From JAMXLO01 sp963794185 (GTDB taxonomy: Bacteria > Pseudomonadota > Alphaproteobacteria > Acetobacterales > Acetobacteraceae), in NCBI GenBank assembly GCA_963794185.1, contig CAWCDM010000031.1:32363-96362 (forward strand): a stretch of DNA of 64,000 nt. The letters are read 5' to 3'. A program made the position numbers and the translations under genes. The notes beneath the pieces are model-generated. The model made no database searches and was not told the origin of the DNA. It saw nothing but the letters and a program-made list of their open reading frames with translations. Below, piece by piece: positions 18,186-28,412 of this stretch. How positions within the stretch are numbered: position 1 is the stretch's first letter; every line of letters starts with the position of its first letter.

Positions 18186-19325
18186 TCAACCGAGCGCCGC
18201 GAGGACGCTGTCGCACACATGCGCCATGTCTGCCTCGCTCAAGTCAGGATGGATCGGCAGGGCAAGGATGCGCCCTGCGAGATCCTCCGATACCGGCAGC
18301 TGGATGCCGTCATGATGGTCCCGATAGGCGGGCTGCAGATGCAATGGACGCGGATAGTAGATCGCGGTGGGAACACCGTTCGCGCGCAGCGACGCCTGCA
18401 CGTGATCGCGCATCGCGGCATCGTGGAGCAGGATGGCATAGATCGCCCAGGCGCTCGTGCTGTCGTTCACGCGTGCCGGTGTGACGACGGCATTGCCGAG
18501 GCGCGAATCGTAATAGCGCGCGATTTGCTCACGGATCGCAAGTTCGTCCGCGAACACGGTCAGCTTGGCCAGCAGTACAGCTGCCTGGATCGAATCCAGC
18601 CGCCCGTTCATGCCGGTGCGCAGCACCTCGTAGCGCGTCGTACCTTCACCGTGCGTGCGCAGGCTGCGGTACAACGCCGCTCGCTCGGCGCTTTCCGTCA
18701 GCAGCGCACCGCCGTCGCCATAGGCGCCCAGCGACTTGGACGGAAAGAAGCTGGTCGCCGTGGCATCCGCAGCCGCACCGAGCGGCCTGCCATGCAGCGT
18801 GCAGCCGAAGCTCTGCGCCAGATCGTCCAGCGTGAACAGCTTTTCCCGTTCCGCGATGGCATTCAGTGCGGGCCAATCCGCCGGCTGGCCGAACAGATCG
18901 ACACCGATCAGGGCGCGCGGACGCAGCTTTCCCCCGCGCCGCACCTCGGCAATACGGCGTTCCAGGTGCCCGGGGTCGATCTGGAACGTGCGCGGATCGA
19001 CATCGACAAACACCGGCACAGCACCGAGCACCAGCGGAACCTCTGCTGTCGCAGTATAGGTGAAGGCTGGCAGGAACACCGCATCGCCGCGCCCGATGCC
19101 CTCCGCCATGAAGGCGATCTGGATCGCATCGGTGCCGGAACTGACCGCCACGCAGTGCTTCGCGCCGCAGAACTTCGCCAGCTCGACTTCCAGTTCGGCG
19201 ACCTCGGGCCCCAGGATGAACTGGCAATGGGCCAGGACCCCCTCGAGCCGCCGGCGCAGTTCCGCGGCGATGCGCGCCTGCTGCGCCTTCAGGTCGAGGA
19301 ACGGAACGGCGGGGCGTGTGCTCAC
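18186..19325 (-). CDS. DegT/DnrJ/EryC1/StrS sugar aminotransferase
   Basis: A 379-residue PLP enzyme that aminates keto-sugar nucleotides for surface polysaccharide. PLP-site features are SSGTDAIQIAF, FLPAFTYTATAEVPL, LDDLAQSFGC and the Schiff-base lysine in TSFFPSKSLGAYGDGGAL. The C-terminal half has RTGMNGRLDSIQAAVLLAKL. It resembles WbpE-type UDP-3-keto-GlcNAcA aminotransferases, but substrate cannot be read from sequence. The start overlaps the stop of the CapD-type gene by 4 nt, so the nucleotide-sugar dehydratase and aminotransferase are translationally coupled and likely act in sequence. Confidence 0.9.
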   Translation of the reverse strand: MSTRPAVPFLDLKAQQARIAAELRRRLEGVLAHCQFILGPEVAELEVELAKFCGAKHCVAVSSGTDAIQIAFMAEGIGRGDAVFLPAFTYTATAEVPLVLGAVPVFVDVDPRTFQIDPGHLERRIAEVRRGGKLRPRALIGVDLFGQPADWPALNAIAEREKLFTLDDLAQSFGCTLHGRPLGAAADATATSFFPSKSLGAYGDGGALLTESAERAALYRSLRTHGEGTTRYEVLRTGMNGRLDSIQAAVLLAKLTVFADELAIREQIARYYDSRLGNAVVTPARVNDSTSAWAIYAILLHDAAMRDHVQASLRANGVPTAIYYPRPLHLQPAYRDHHDGIQLPVSEDLAGRILALPIHPDLSEADMAHVCDSVLAALG

Positions 19326-21202
19326 GGGTGGTTCACCACAGGCATCAGTCCTTCGGCGTTGTGCTCGAATTCGGTGACGAGGCGTCCGAGCAGGATGAGC
19401 GCCAGTCGCCCCTGGCCGCCGCGGCAGGCAGCGGCGATTTCGTCGATGGCGCGGCCCACGATGGCCGGGTCGGCGGTCCGCGGCGCCGCCATCAAGAGCC
19501 CGGAAAATCCGGTCGGCGCCGGCGGCTCCTTCCCATGGAACAGCTCCTCGTGCAGCTTCTCGCCCGGGCGCAGTCCGGTAAAACGGATTTCCACATCGCG
19601 CTCCGGCGTCAGCCCGGCCAGCCGGATCATCTGGCGGGCCAGATCGACGATCTTCACCGGCTTGCCCATGTCGAGCACGAAGATGCCTCCGTCCTCGCCG
19701 GACGGCAGGCTAGTGTCGCCGGTGCCGACCACGCTCGCCTGCAGCACCAGGCCGACGGCCTCGCGCACCGTCATGAAGTAGCGCTGCATGTCGGGATGCG
19801 TGACCGTCAGCGGCCCGCCGCGCTCGAGCTGGCGCTGGAACAGCGGCACCACCGACCCGGTGCTGCCCAGCACGTTGCCGAAACGCACAGTGATGCAGCG
19901 CATGCCGTGCCCGGTGGCGCGCGCGGATTTGTCCAGCGCCTGGCAATACATCTCGGCAAGCCGTTTGGACGCGCCCATCACCGAGGTCGGGTTGACCGCC
20001 TTGTCGGTGGAGATCAGCACCATCGCGCGCGTGCCCACGCTGCGTGCCACGTCCGCCACATGGCGCGTCCCGGCGACATTGGTCAGCAGGCCCTCCAGCG
20101 GATTGGCCTCGACCATCGGCACGTGCTTCAGCGCCGCGGCGTGAAACACCAGCTCCGGCCGCCACTGCTCGAACACCGCACGGATACGCGCCTCGTCGCG
20201 GATATCGGCCAGCAGCGACTCACGGGCGACGTGCGGGTGGCGTTCGGCAAGTTCGAGGTCGATGAGCCAGAGCGCGTATTCGCCGTTGTCGAGCAGGATC
20301 AGCCGCTCGGGGCCAAGCGCTGCAACCTGGCGCGCCAGCTCGCTGCCGATGGTGCCGCCGGCGCCGGTGACGATGACGCGCCGGCCCTGGATCAGCCGCG
20401 CCATGCCCTCGCGGTCGAGCGGCACCTGGGGCCGGTTCAGCAGGTCCTCGATGGCCATCGGCCGCAGATCGAGCTGGCGGGGGCGGTCCACCAGCGCCGA
20501 CGGATCGAGCGATGTCGGGCGCGGCGCGCGGCGGATCCGCATGCCGAAGCGTTCGGCCTGTTCCACCAGGACGGTCAGCGACTGGCCGGACAGGTCAGGC
20601 GTGGCCACGACAAGCGTGTCCGGCAGCCTGCCCTCGCCGTCGAGGCGTTCGAGAACTGTCGCGGCATCCCCAATCGATCCGAGGAACGGATAGCCGTGGA
20701 TGCGCCGGCCGGTCTGGCGCGAACCGACCGCCAGCAGACCCTCCACCCGCAGCGCCTGTCGCCGGTCCCCGATCAGCGCGCGGAGGAAGAGGTCGACGTC
20801 CTCGGCCGCGCCGACCAGCAGTGCTGAAGGCACATCGGCAGCGTAGGCGGCAGGAAGCTTTCCACCCGGGCGTTGGCGCAACCGACGGTAGGCGACGCGG
20901 GGAGCGCCCAGCAGCACCAGCAGGGTCAGCGCGTGAACGGCGGGGAAGGCCCGGTTTGCGGACGCGGCACCAGCCCACGCAGCGACGCCCGCGAATAGGG
21001 CGGCGCCGAGCACGCTGGAATAGGTCACGGCCAGCAGGTCGCCGATGCCGGCGAAGCGCCAGAACTGCCACGGCAGCCGGAACGGCAGACCGGCAAGCAG
21101 CAAGGTTGCCGCGCCGGCGAACGGCAGCCACGGGGGCGAAGACCAGTCGCCCGATGGGTCGGCAATCGCGCGGGCAAGCGGCACGGCCAATGCCGCCAGC
21201 AC
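19322..21202 (-). CDS. Membrane-bound nucleotide-sugar 4,6-dehydratase (CapD/WbpM/PglF type)
   Basis: A 626-residue protein. Hydrophobic N-terminal segments lie within about the first 100 residues, followed by a CoA-binding-like domain and then a catalytic SDR domain: VTGAGGTIGSELARQV near residue 285, HAAALKHVPMVEANP, and STDKAVNPTSVMGASKRLAEM, where Met replaces the usual SDR Tyr as in FlaA1/PglF/WbpM. It is expected to make UDP-4-keto-6-deoxy sugars at the inner membrane. The ORF begins at GTG 21202. An in-frame stop lies about 60 nt further upstream with no better start, so the first helix may be slightly truncated. Confidence 0.9.
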   Translation of the reverse strand: MLAALAVPLARAIADPSGDWSSPPWLPFAGAATLLLAGLPFRLPWQFWRFAGIGDLLAVTYSSVLGAALFAGVAAWAGAASANRAFPAVHALTLLVLLGAPRVAYRRLRQRPGGKLPAAYAADVPSALLVGAAEDVDLFLRALIGDRRQALRVEGLLAVGSRQTGRRIHGYPFLGSIGDAATVLERLDGEGRLPDTLVVATPDLSGQSLTVLVEQAERFGMRIRRAPRPTSLDPSALVDRPRQLDLRPMAIEDLLNRPQVPLDREGMARLIQGRRVIVTGAGGTIGSELARQVAALGPERLILLDNGEYALWLIDLELAERHPHVARESLLADIRDEARIRAVFEQWRPELVFHAAALKHVPMVEANPLEGLLTNVAGTRHVADVARSVGTRAMVLISTDKAVNPTSVMGASKRLAEMYCQALDKSARATGHGMRCITVRFGNVLGSTGSVVPLFQRQLERGGPLTVTHPDMQRYFMTVREAVGLVLQASVVGTGDTSLPSGEDGGIFVLDMGKPVKIVDLARQMIRLAGLTPERDVEIRFTGLRPGEKLHEELFHGKEPPAPTGFSGLLMAAPRTADPAIVGRAIDEIAAACRGGQGRLALILLGRLVTEFEHNAEGLMPVVNHP

Positions 21203-21685
21203 CCCGTCCAGGGCAATGTTGAGGACAACTTGGCACGAGCGGGCGGGCGGCCATGGCCGCCCCTATAGCCCAGCGGGCCGCAACCGTCATGCCCAGGGCG
21301 CCGCCCCATGGGGCATCAGGTTAACGGAGGCGACAGAGAAAATTTCCTCCCCCTCCCCTTGCGGGAGGGGGGTTGGGGGGAGGGGGGCGGAGGGGAGAGG
21401 CGGCGGTGGCACTCTTCCGATCATCTGGTTTCCTGCCGGTGCTGCCCCTCCCCCCAACCCCCCTCCCGCAAGGGGAGGGGGAGAAGTTACGCGCCGGCGG
21501 CTCTTATCCTGATGCCTATGGGGCGCCGCCCGGTGTTCCATATTTGGCGATTCCCTATCGCGTTTGCAGCAATTCGGACCGATACTCCCCCTGCGCAGGT
21601 CTTGGCGCCGTGGCTTGACTGCGCGACAGTCTGGGAACAGCAAGGAAGGCCGAAACATCCTTCGGCCGCAGAGGGAGCGTAGACC
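21203..21685. other. Intergenic region with palindromic repeats between divergent genes
   Basis: 483 nt separate the minus-strand polysaccharide genes from the plus-strand binding-protein gene. Apart from the paired repeat at 21347-21484 I see no convincing gene. Promoters for both directions should lie here, but no clear -35/-10 pair stands out. Confidence 0.6.
21347..21484. repeat. Paired inverted palindromic repeats (intergenic copy)
   Basis: CTCCCCCTCCCCTTGCGGGAG on the left and CTCCCGCAAGGGGAGGGGG on the right, about 60 nt apart, with GGTTGGGGGGAGGGG / CCCCTCCCCCCAACC also mirrored. This is the intergenic counterpart of the copies inside fccB and soxA. Confidence 0.8.
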
Positions 21686-23032
21686 ATGCGACCGAAAAGC
21701 CGTGTAACCCGCCGCACCGCGCTCAAGTTGGGCGCCGCTGCGACAGCCCTGCCGCTGGTGCACATCCGCACCGCCGGTGCGGCCGGCAAGCTGAGTTTCG
21801 CGATCTGGGACCACTGGGTCCCGACCGGCGATGCCGCCATGAAGAAGCTCGTCGATGCCTGGGCCGAGAAGAACAAGGTCGACGTGCAGCTCGACTTCCT
21901 CACCGGGGTCGGCGGCAAGATCAACATCACCATGGCAGCCGAAGCGCAGGCAAAGACCGGACACGACATCTACGCCTTCGATCAGTGGACCGTGCAGCAA
22001 TACGCCGACAGCCTCGATCCGATGGACGACGTGATGAAGTCGCTGATCGGCAAATACGGCAAGCTGGGCCACGCCTATGAATACCTCGCGGTGGTCGACA
22101 ATCGCTGGATGGCGGTCCCGGTCGGCTGGGGCTCGGCTCCGCTGACGCCATGCGGCCGCATCAGCATGATCAAGAAATTCGCCAATATCGACGTGCAGGC
22201 CTGGTATCCGGCGCACGAAACGTCCCCGGACGCTGGGAAGGAGTGGACATACGATACGCAGCTCAAGCTTGCCGAGGCGTCGTTCAAGAACGGCTATCCG
22301 ATCGGCTTCGGCTGCGGGTCCGGCAGCACCGACGCCAATCAGACCTGGGGCGCCACATTCGGCGCGTTCGGCGCTGACCTGGTGGATGCCAAGGGCAACA
22401 TCATCATCGAGTCGGACAACGTGATGGCGGCGATGGAGTACTGCAAAAGGATGACGCAGTACATGCCGGCCGACGCGGTGAGCTGGGACGACGCCTCCAA
22501 CAACCGTGCACTGATCTCGGGCAAGGCCGCCTACATCTGGAATCCGCCGTCCGCCTGGGCGGTGGCCAAGCGCGATGCGCCGCAGGTGGCGGAGGACTGC
22601 TGGACCTTCCCAAATCCGCTGGGACCAAAGGGCCGCCTGGTGCCGCACCGGCCGTATTTCTGGGGCATCTGGTCGTTCGCCCAGAACAAGGGCGCGGCGA
22701 AGGAGCTGATCGCGTATCTGTCGCAGCGCGAGCAGGTCGAGCAGCTTGCCGCCCCCGTCGCCGGTTACGACATCCCGCCGTTCCCGTCGATGTACGACAT
22801 GAACGTCTGGAGCGAGGTCGAGCCGCCCAAGGGCACCATCTACAACTATCCGGCCCGGCCGTGGCACGGCTCGGAATACTATGTCCCCGGCTCCTCGGCG
22901 CCGCCCGAGATCGCGGTGCAGATCTGGAATCGCTACCTGCTCCCGGGAATGGTCTCGCGGCTGATGTCCGGCCAGACCATCAAGCAGTCGATCGCCTGGG
23001 CGAAGGACGAGCTGGAAGGCTTCATCCGCTGA
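21686..23032 (+). CDS. Tat-exported extracellular solute-binding protein (family 1)
   Basis: A 448-residue periplasmic binding protein of the sugar/polyol ABC type. It has a Tat leader (VTRRTALKLGAAATALPLVHI) and then a two-lobed body starting KLSFAIWDHWVPTGDAAMKKLVDAW, with typical DIYAFDQWTVQQYADSLDPM and a hinge region ending in NRYLLPGMVSRLMSGQ. No permease or ATPase genes are adjacent, so it is an orphan and its transporter must lie elsewhere. GGGAGCG at 21675 precedes the ATG. The ligand is not predictable. It lies between polysaccharide genes, though nothing links it to that pathway. Confidence 0.85.
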   Translation: MRPKSRVTRRTALKLGAAATALPLVHIRTAGAAGKLSFAIWDHWVPTGDAAMKKLVDAWAEKNKVDVQLDFLTGVGGKINITMAAEAQAKTGHDIYAFDQWTVQQYADSLDPMDDVMKSLIGKYGKLGHAYEYLAVVDNRWMAVPVGWGSAPLTPCGRISMIKKFANIDVQAWYPAHETSPDAGKEWTYDTQLKLAEASFKNGYPIGFGCGSGSTDANQTWGATFGAFGADLVDAKGNIIIESDNVMAAMEYCKRMTQYMPADAVSWDDASNNRALISGKAAYIWNPPSAWAVAKRDAPQVAEDCWTFPNPLGPKGRLVPHRPYFWGIWSFAQNKGAAKELIAYLSQREQVEQLAAPVAGYDIPPFPSMYDMNVWSEVEPPKGTIYNYPARPWHGSEYYVPGSSAPPEIAVQIWNRYLLPGMVSRLMSGQTIKQSIAWAKDELEGFIR

Positions 23033-23080
23033 CATCGCTCGGCCGGCGCAGGCTGGCCACCGACCACGGTTCGCTGTTAT

Positions 23081-23104
23081 CGGGCTCCTAAAAGTGAGGA
23101 GCCC
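23081..23104 (+). promoter_or_regulatory. Hairpin that can sequester the ribosome-binding site of the wecA-like gene
   Basis: CGGGCTCC (23081-23088) and GGAGCCCG (23097-23104) form a perfect 8-bp stem with an 8-nt loop. The GAGGAG ribosome-binding site is in the 3' arm and the ATG follows at 23107. Folding of the mRNA would hide the site, so translation may be controlled. Confidence 0.5.
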
Positions 23105-23106
23105 GA

Positions 23107-24162
23107 ATGACTCTTGCCGCCCTGCTGCGCCACCTGGCGTTCGCCGCCGCGCTCGCGCTGCTGTCTGCCGCGGTGGTGCGCCTGATGATTGCCGCTCGCG
23201 TGCTGGACCATCCGGACCCGCGCAAGGTGCATACCCTGGAGACGCCGAAAGGCGGCGGTGTCGGCGTGGTCGTGGCGTTCCTGGTCGGCATCGCCGTACT
23301 CTACCGTTTCGCGGAATTCGCCCGCCTGGCCGACCAGTATTTCATCGGGGTAATCGAGGCATCGGTAGCGATCGCCGTGGTGGCGTTCCTGGACGATCTG
23401 TTCGACTGGAAATTCACCGTGAAGCTGGCGGCGCAGGTCCTAGCCGCCGTGGTCGCGGTGGGCAGCGGCATCTATGTGGCGGACTATCGGCTGCCCTATG
23501 TCGGCCCGCTGTATGTCGGGTGGCTGGCCGCGCCGGCGACTGTTGTTTGGCTGCTGTTTGCCACCAATGCGATGAACTTCATCGACGGGCTGAATGGACT
23601 GGCCGGCGGCGTGGCGCTGATCGCCGCATGCTTCCTGGCCGGCATCGCGGCGTTCACCGGCGGCTGGTTCGCGTATTTCGCCGCACTGCTCCTCGCCGCC
23701 GGGCTCGCGGGCTTCCTGCCGTTCAACTTCCCGCGTGCGCGCATTTTCATGGGCGACGTCGGCAGCCAGTTCTGCGGCTTCATCCTCGCCGTTCTGGCCG
23801 TCGTCGCCAGCCGCTTCGATGGCGTCGAGCTGTCGTTCCTGATCGTGCCGATGCTGCTGTCGGGCGTGCTGTTTGACGTTGCGTTCACGCTGATCCGGCG
23901 AGCCTTTTCCGGCGAAGCACTGACCGAGCCGCATCGCGGGCATCTCTATCAGGTGGCGCAACGCTCCGGCGTGCCGGCCACCGACGTGACGTTGGTGCAC
24001 TGGGGGTTTGCCGTGTTCGGCGGCATGTGCGCGACCGTGTTCGTACTCGCCCCCGCGCAGGCCAAGCCTTTTGTTCCGTTGCTGACGCTGCTGCCGCAAC
24101 TATGCTGGCTCGGCTACGTCGTGAGCTGCGCGCACCGCTCCGGCGTCGAACGCTGGGGATGA
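23107..24162 (+). CDS. Undecaprenyl-phosphate sugar-1-phosphate transferase (WecA/MraY family)
   Basis: A 351-residue polytopic membrane enzyme, about 10-11 helices, that starts lipid-linked glycan synthesis by moving a sugar-1-phosphate from UDP-sugar to undecaprenyl phosphate. Family motifs in order: DHPDPRKVHTLETPKGGGVG, the Mg-binding FLDDLFDWK, NAMNFIDGLNGLAGG, IFMGDVGSQFCGF, and the cytoplasmic HRGHLYQ. It is close to WbpL/WecA rather than MraY. Together with the CapD-type dehydratase and DegT aminotransferase it would supply the first steps of O-antigen or capsule assembly. The start is ATG 23107 behind a hairpin-embedded ribosome-binding site. Confidence 0.9.
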   Translation: MTLAALLRHLAFAAALALLSAAVVRLMIAARVLDHPDPRKVHTLETPKGGGVGVVVAFLVGIAVLYRFAEFARLADQYFIGVIEASVAIAVVAFLDDLFDWKFTVKLAAQVLAAVVAVGSGIYVADYRLPYVGPLYVGWLAAPATVVWLLFATNAMNFIDGLNGLAGGVALIAACFLAGIAAFTGGWFAYFAALLLAAGLAGFLPFNFPRARIFMGDVGSQFCGFILAVLAVVASRFDGVELSFLIVPMLLSGVLFDVAFTLIRRAFSGEALTEPHRGHLYQVAQRSGVPATDVTLVHWGFAVFGGMCATVFVLAPAQAKPFVPLLTLLPQLCWLGYVVSCAHRSGVERWG

Positions 24163-24294
24163 GTGCGTTGCACAAAGGGCACTGTTACCCTCGGTACCAA
24201 ACGTCCTTCGCGTTCGCAACCGCCGGCCGGCGGTTGCGTCCCTTGGCTTCAATCGTTCCCGACGCACCAGGCGAGATACGCCGGTCGCCCGAGA

Positions 24295-24693
24295 TCAGGC
24301 GTTTGCCGTCGCGCGACGCTGCGATGGTTCGTGAATCGCCGGAGCGCGCTTCGCGATAATGGCCGCCTCTCCCATGATGGAGCGCAGGTCGCGCAGAAAA
24401 GCCGCGCCTTTGAGCGTGCGCTGCACGAGAACGCTGCGGCGGTCGAGCGGGTCCACCTTGCGGCGCGCAAGGTCGAGCTCTCCCAGTCGATCGAGCGCTC
24501 GTGTAATCGCCGGCTTTGACACGTTCAGGTCCGCTGCGAGGCCGCGAACGGTGTGTCCGCCGTCGCGCAGGTAGCAGGTCAGGAACACGCCCAATTGACG
24601 CGCCGACAGGTCCGGCCCATCGCGTCGCACCAGGGAGACGACGGTCTCGCGGAGAACTCCGACCATGTGATCAGCGGACGGGTTCATTGCCAT
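24295..24693 (-). CDS. MarR-type winged-helix regulator
   Basis: A 132-residue protein with a winged helix-turn-helix: LGVFLTCYLRDGGHTVRGLAADLNVSKPAITRALDRLGELDL, then the wing DPLDRRSVLVQRT. MarR proteins repress nearby promoters and release DNA on ligand binding. The ATG at 24693 is chosen because AAAGGA lies just upstream; an in-frame ATG at 24747 has no such site. It stands 100 nt or more from its neighbours on both sides, so its target is not evident. Confidence 0.85.
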   Translation of the reverse strand: MAMNPSADHMVGVLRETVVSLVRRDGPDLSARQLGVFLTCYLRDGGHTVRGLAADLNVSKPAITRALDRLGELDLARRKVDPLDRRSVLVQRTLKGAAFLRDLRSIMGEAAIIAKRAPAIHEPSQRRATANA

Positions 24694-24825
24694 TGGCAGT
24701 CCTTTCTCGATTCCGGGTCCACGGGTCGTGGCACCTGGATACGACAAGTGACGCCGGTCGATGCTACGTCAATCCCATTGCGGAAGCAATTCCCACTCCA
24801 CTCGCAACGATGTGACCAGAAACCC

Positions 24826-26242
24826 TCAATCCGGGTGTGCAACCGCCAACCGTTTCGCGATCCCAGAGAATATGGCGCGCATAGCGTACGCCTCGCCGCC
24901 CTCAGGGCGGCCAGGTGCCGTCTGGTCATTCCAGGCATACAGATCGAAATGGGCCCACGCAATCCCCGGCACAACAAATCGCCGCAGGAACAATGCGGCG
25001 GTGATCGCGCCGGCATGCGGTTTGGAGGAGACATTGTTGAGATCCGCGACCGTGCTGTCCAGCCAACGGTCGTAGGCATCCCACAGCGGCAGGCGCCAGA
25101 GCGGATCGTGCTGCGCAAGACCATTCCGCAACAGAGTGTCCCCCCAACCATCATCGTTGCAGAACATCGCCGGCAGGTCCGGCCCGAGTGCCACGCGCGC
25201 CGCACCCGTCAGTGTGGCGCAATCGACCAGCAAAGAGGGGGATTCCTCGCATGCATCGGCCAAAAGGTCGCACAGCACCAAGCGACCCTCCGCATCGGTA
25301 TTGCCGATTTCGACTGTCATGCCGTTGCGTGTACGGACCACATCGAGCGGGCGCATCGCGGTGCCGGAAATCGCGTTTTCCACACAACCGGTCCGCACCA
25401 CAAGGCGAACCGATAAATTCGCTTCCATAATCAGTCTGGCGAGGCCCAGCACGGTGGCGGCCCCGCCCATGTCCTTTTTCATGCGCAGCATGCCACTCGA
25501 CGGCTTGATGTCATACCCACCAGTATCGAAACAGAACTCCTTTGCCGCAGAGCGAAACGAGTGGCGCACCCGCGTGGGCCTTGCTGCCCGACCAACGGAA
25601 GATCGCGACCCGTGCCGGTCGCGCCGAGCCCCGGCCGACCGCCGCGATGGTCGGGTATGCCTCATCGAGGGAATCACCCGCGACGATTTCTGTAACGGCA
25701 CTATAACGCTTGCCGAGAGCCACGGCGAAATCGGCGAGCTCGACGGGCCCGAGCAGGTTGGCAGGTGTGTTGACGAGGTCACGCACCATCCAGGTGGCGG
25801 ACGCAGCCGAGCGGCTGTGCCCCTGGCCGGGCGGAGCAAGCAGCCGCGCAGGCCCGCGTTTGGACGCCTTCAGCGCAGCATAGCGATAGGCGCCGAGGCA
25901 GAAGCCGAGCGTGGCGAAGCCCAGGTCGAAGTCGCCTGGCTGCAGCCGCCAAGGCACTCCCTCCGGCAATCGGAATGCCAGATTTCCGAACGCGGCGGGC
26001 GAATTGTCCTCGCCAAGTCCGAGCACCGCGCCGGCCACGCCATCGTCGCCCGGCAGGAACAGCAACTCCTGCGCCGCCGCGGTGAAGTCGAGCTGGCGGA
26101 GAAACCTGCCCTGTGCCTGGGGCAGGCTGTCCATGAAGGCAGCAAGCCCGGATGGCCGCACGGCGTATAGCGGCCGCGTTGCATCCGCCGAGTCCACCAG
26201 GCAATCGAGTGTCTGCTCCAGCATCGCCACCTCACCGGTCAT
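24826..26242 (-). CDS. Leucyl aminopeptidase family M17, one frameshift
   Basis: A cytoplasmic di-metal aminopeptidase of about 470 residues if corrected. Metal and active-site motifs are seen as FDTGGYDIKPSSGMLRMKKDMGG, CVENAISG and GNTDAEGRLVL. The frame breaks at about 25530, where one extra C separates LCGKGV from CFDTGGYD; both halves are otherwise well conserved. The start may be ATG 26242 or, behind GGTGAGG, ATG 26224. It lies 6 nt after htpG on the same strand, so peptidase and chaperone look co-transcribed. The single indel is probably a sequencing artefact. Confidence 0.82.
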
Positions 26243-26248
26243 CGGTTC

Positions 26249-28072
<1,824 letters not shown>

Positions 28073-28155
28073 CGCCAGTCCTCCTGTCGGGCCGCGATAT
28101 GCGGCCAAAAGCGCCCGGTTTCAATGCGGCGGCGTGCCGGCCAACAAGGCAGGTG

Positions 28156-28326
28156 CCACACCGAGTTCACCGAGAAAGGCACACCGAGGGCCACAGAGAG
28201 GAGATGCCGGAACGGTGAATGTGAACCTGGGCTACCCCGGAGTCCGGCCAAGGCAAACGCTTCGCGCGAAGCGCTATTCTGTCTTCCTCGGTGGCCCTCG
28301 GTGCACCCTCGGTGAACTCGGTGTGG
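28156..28326. repeat. MITE-like element with long terminal inverted repeats
   Basis: About 171 nt bounded by CCACACCGAGTTCACCGAG and its exact reverse complement CTCGGTGAACTCGGTGTGG, with inner parts (CACCGAGGGCCAC / GTGGCCCTCGGTG) also mirrored. It lies between htpG and the helicase gene. It encodes no transposase, so any movement would need a transposase acting from elsewhere. Confidence 0.75.
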
Positions 28327-28412
28327 ACCCTTCCTTCCCCGCCGGCACGACGCCCGAACCCATCCCGCCGGAAGTGCTTGCATTCCGCAGCGCAACACCC
28401 AAACATCCTGCC

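Noticed and set aside
19316..20827. Plus-strand 503-codon open frame
   Set aside because: Antisense shadow of the CapD-type dehydratase gene.
24553..25416. Plus-strand 287-codon open frame
   Set aside because: Opposite to the M17 aminopeptidase; no motif of its own.
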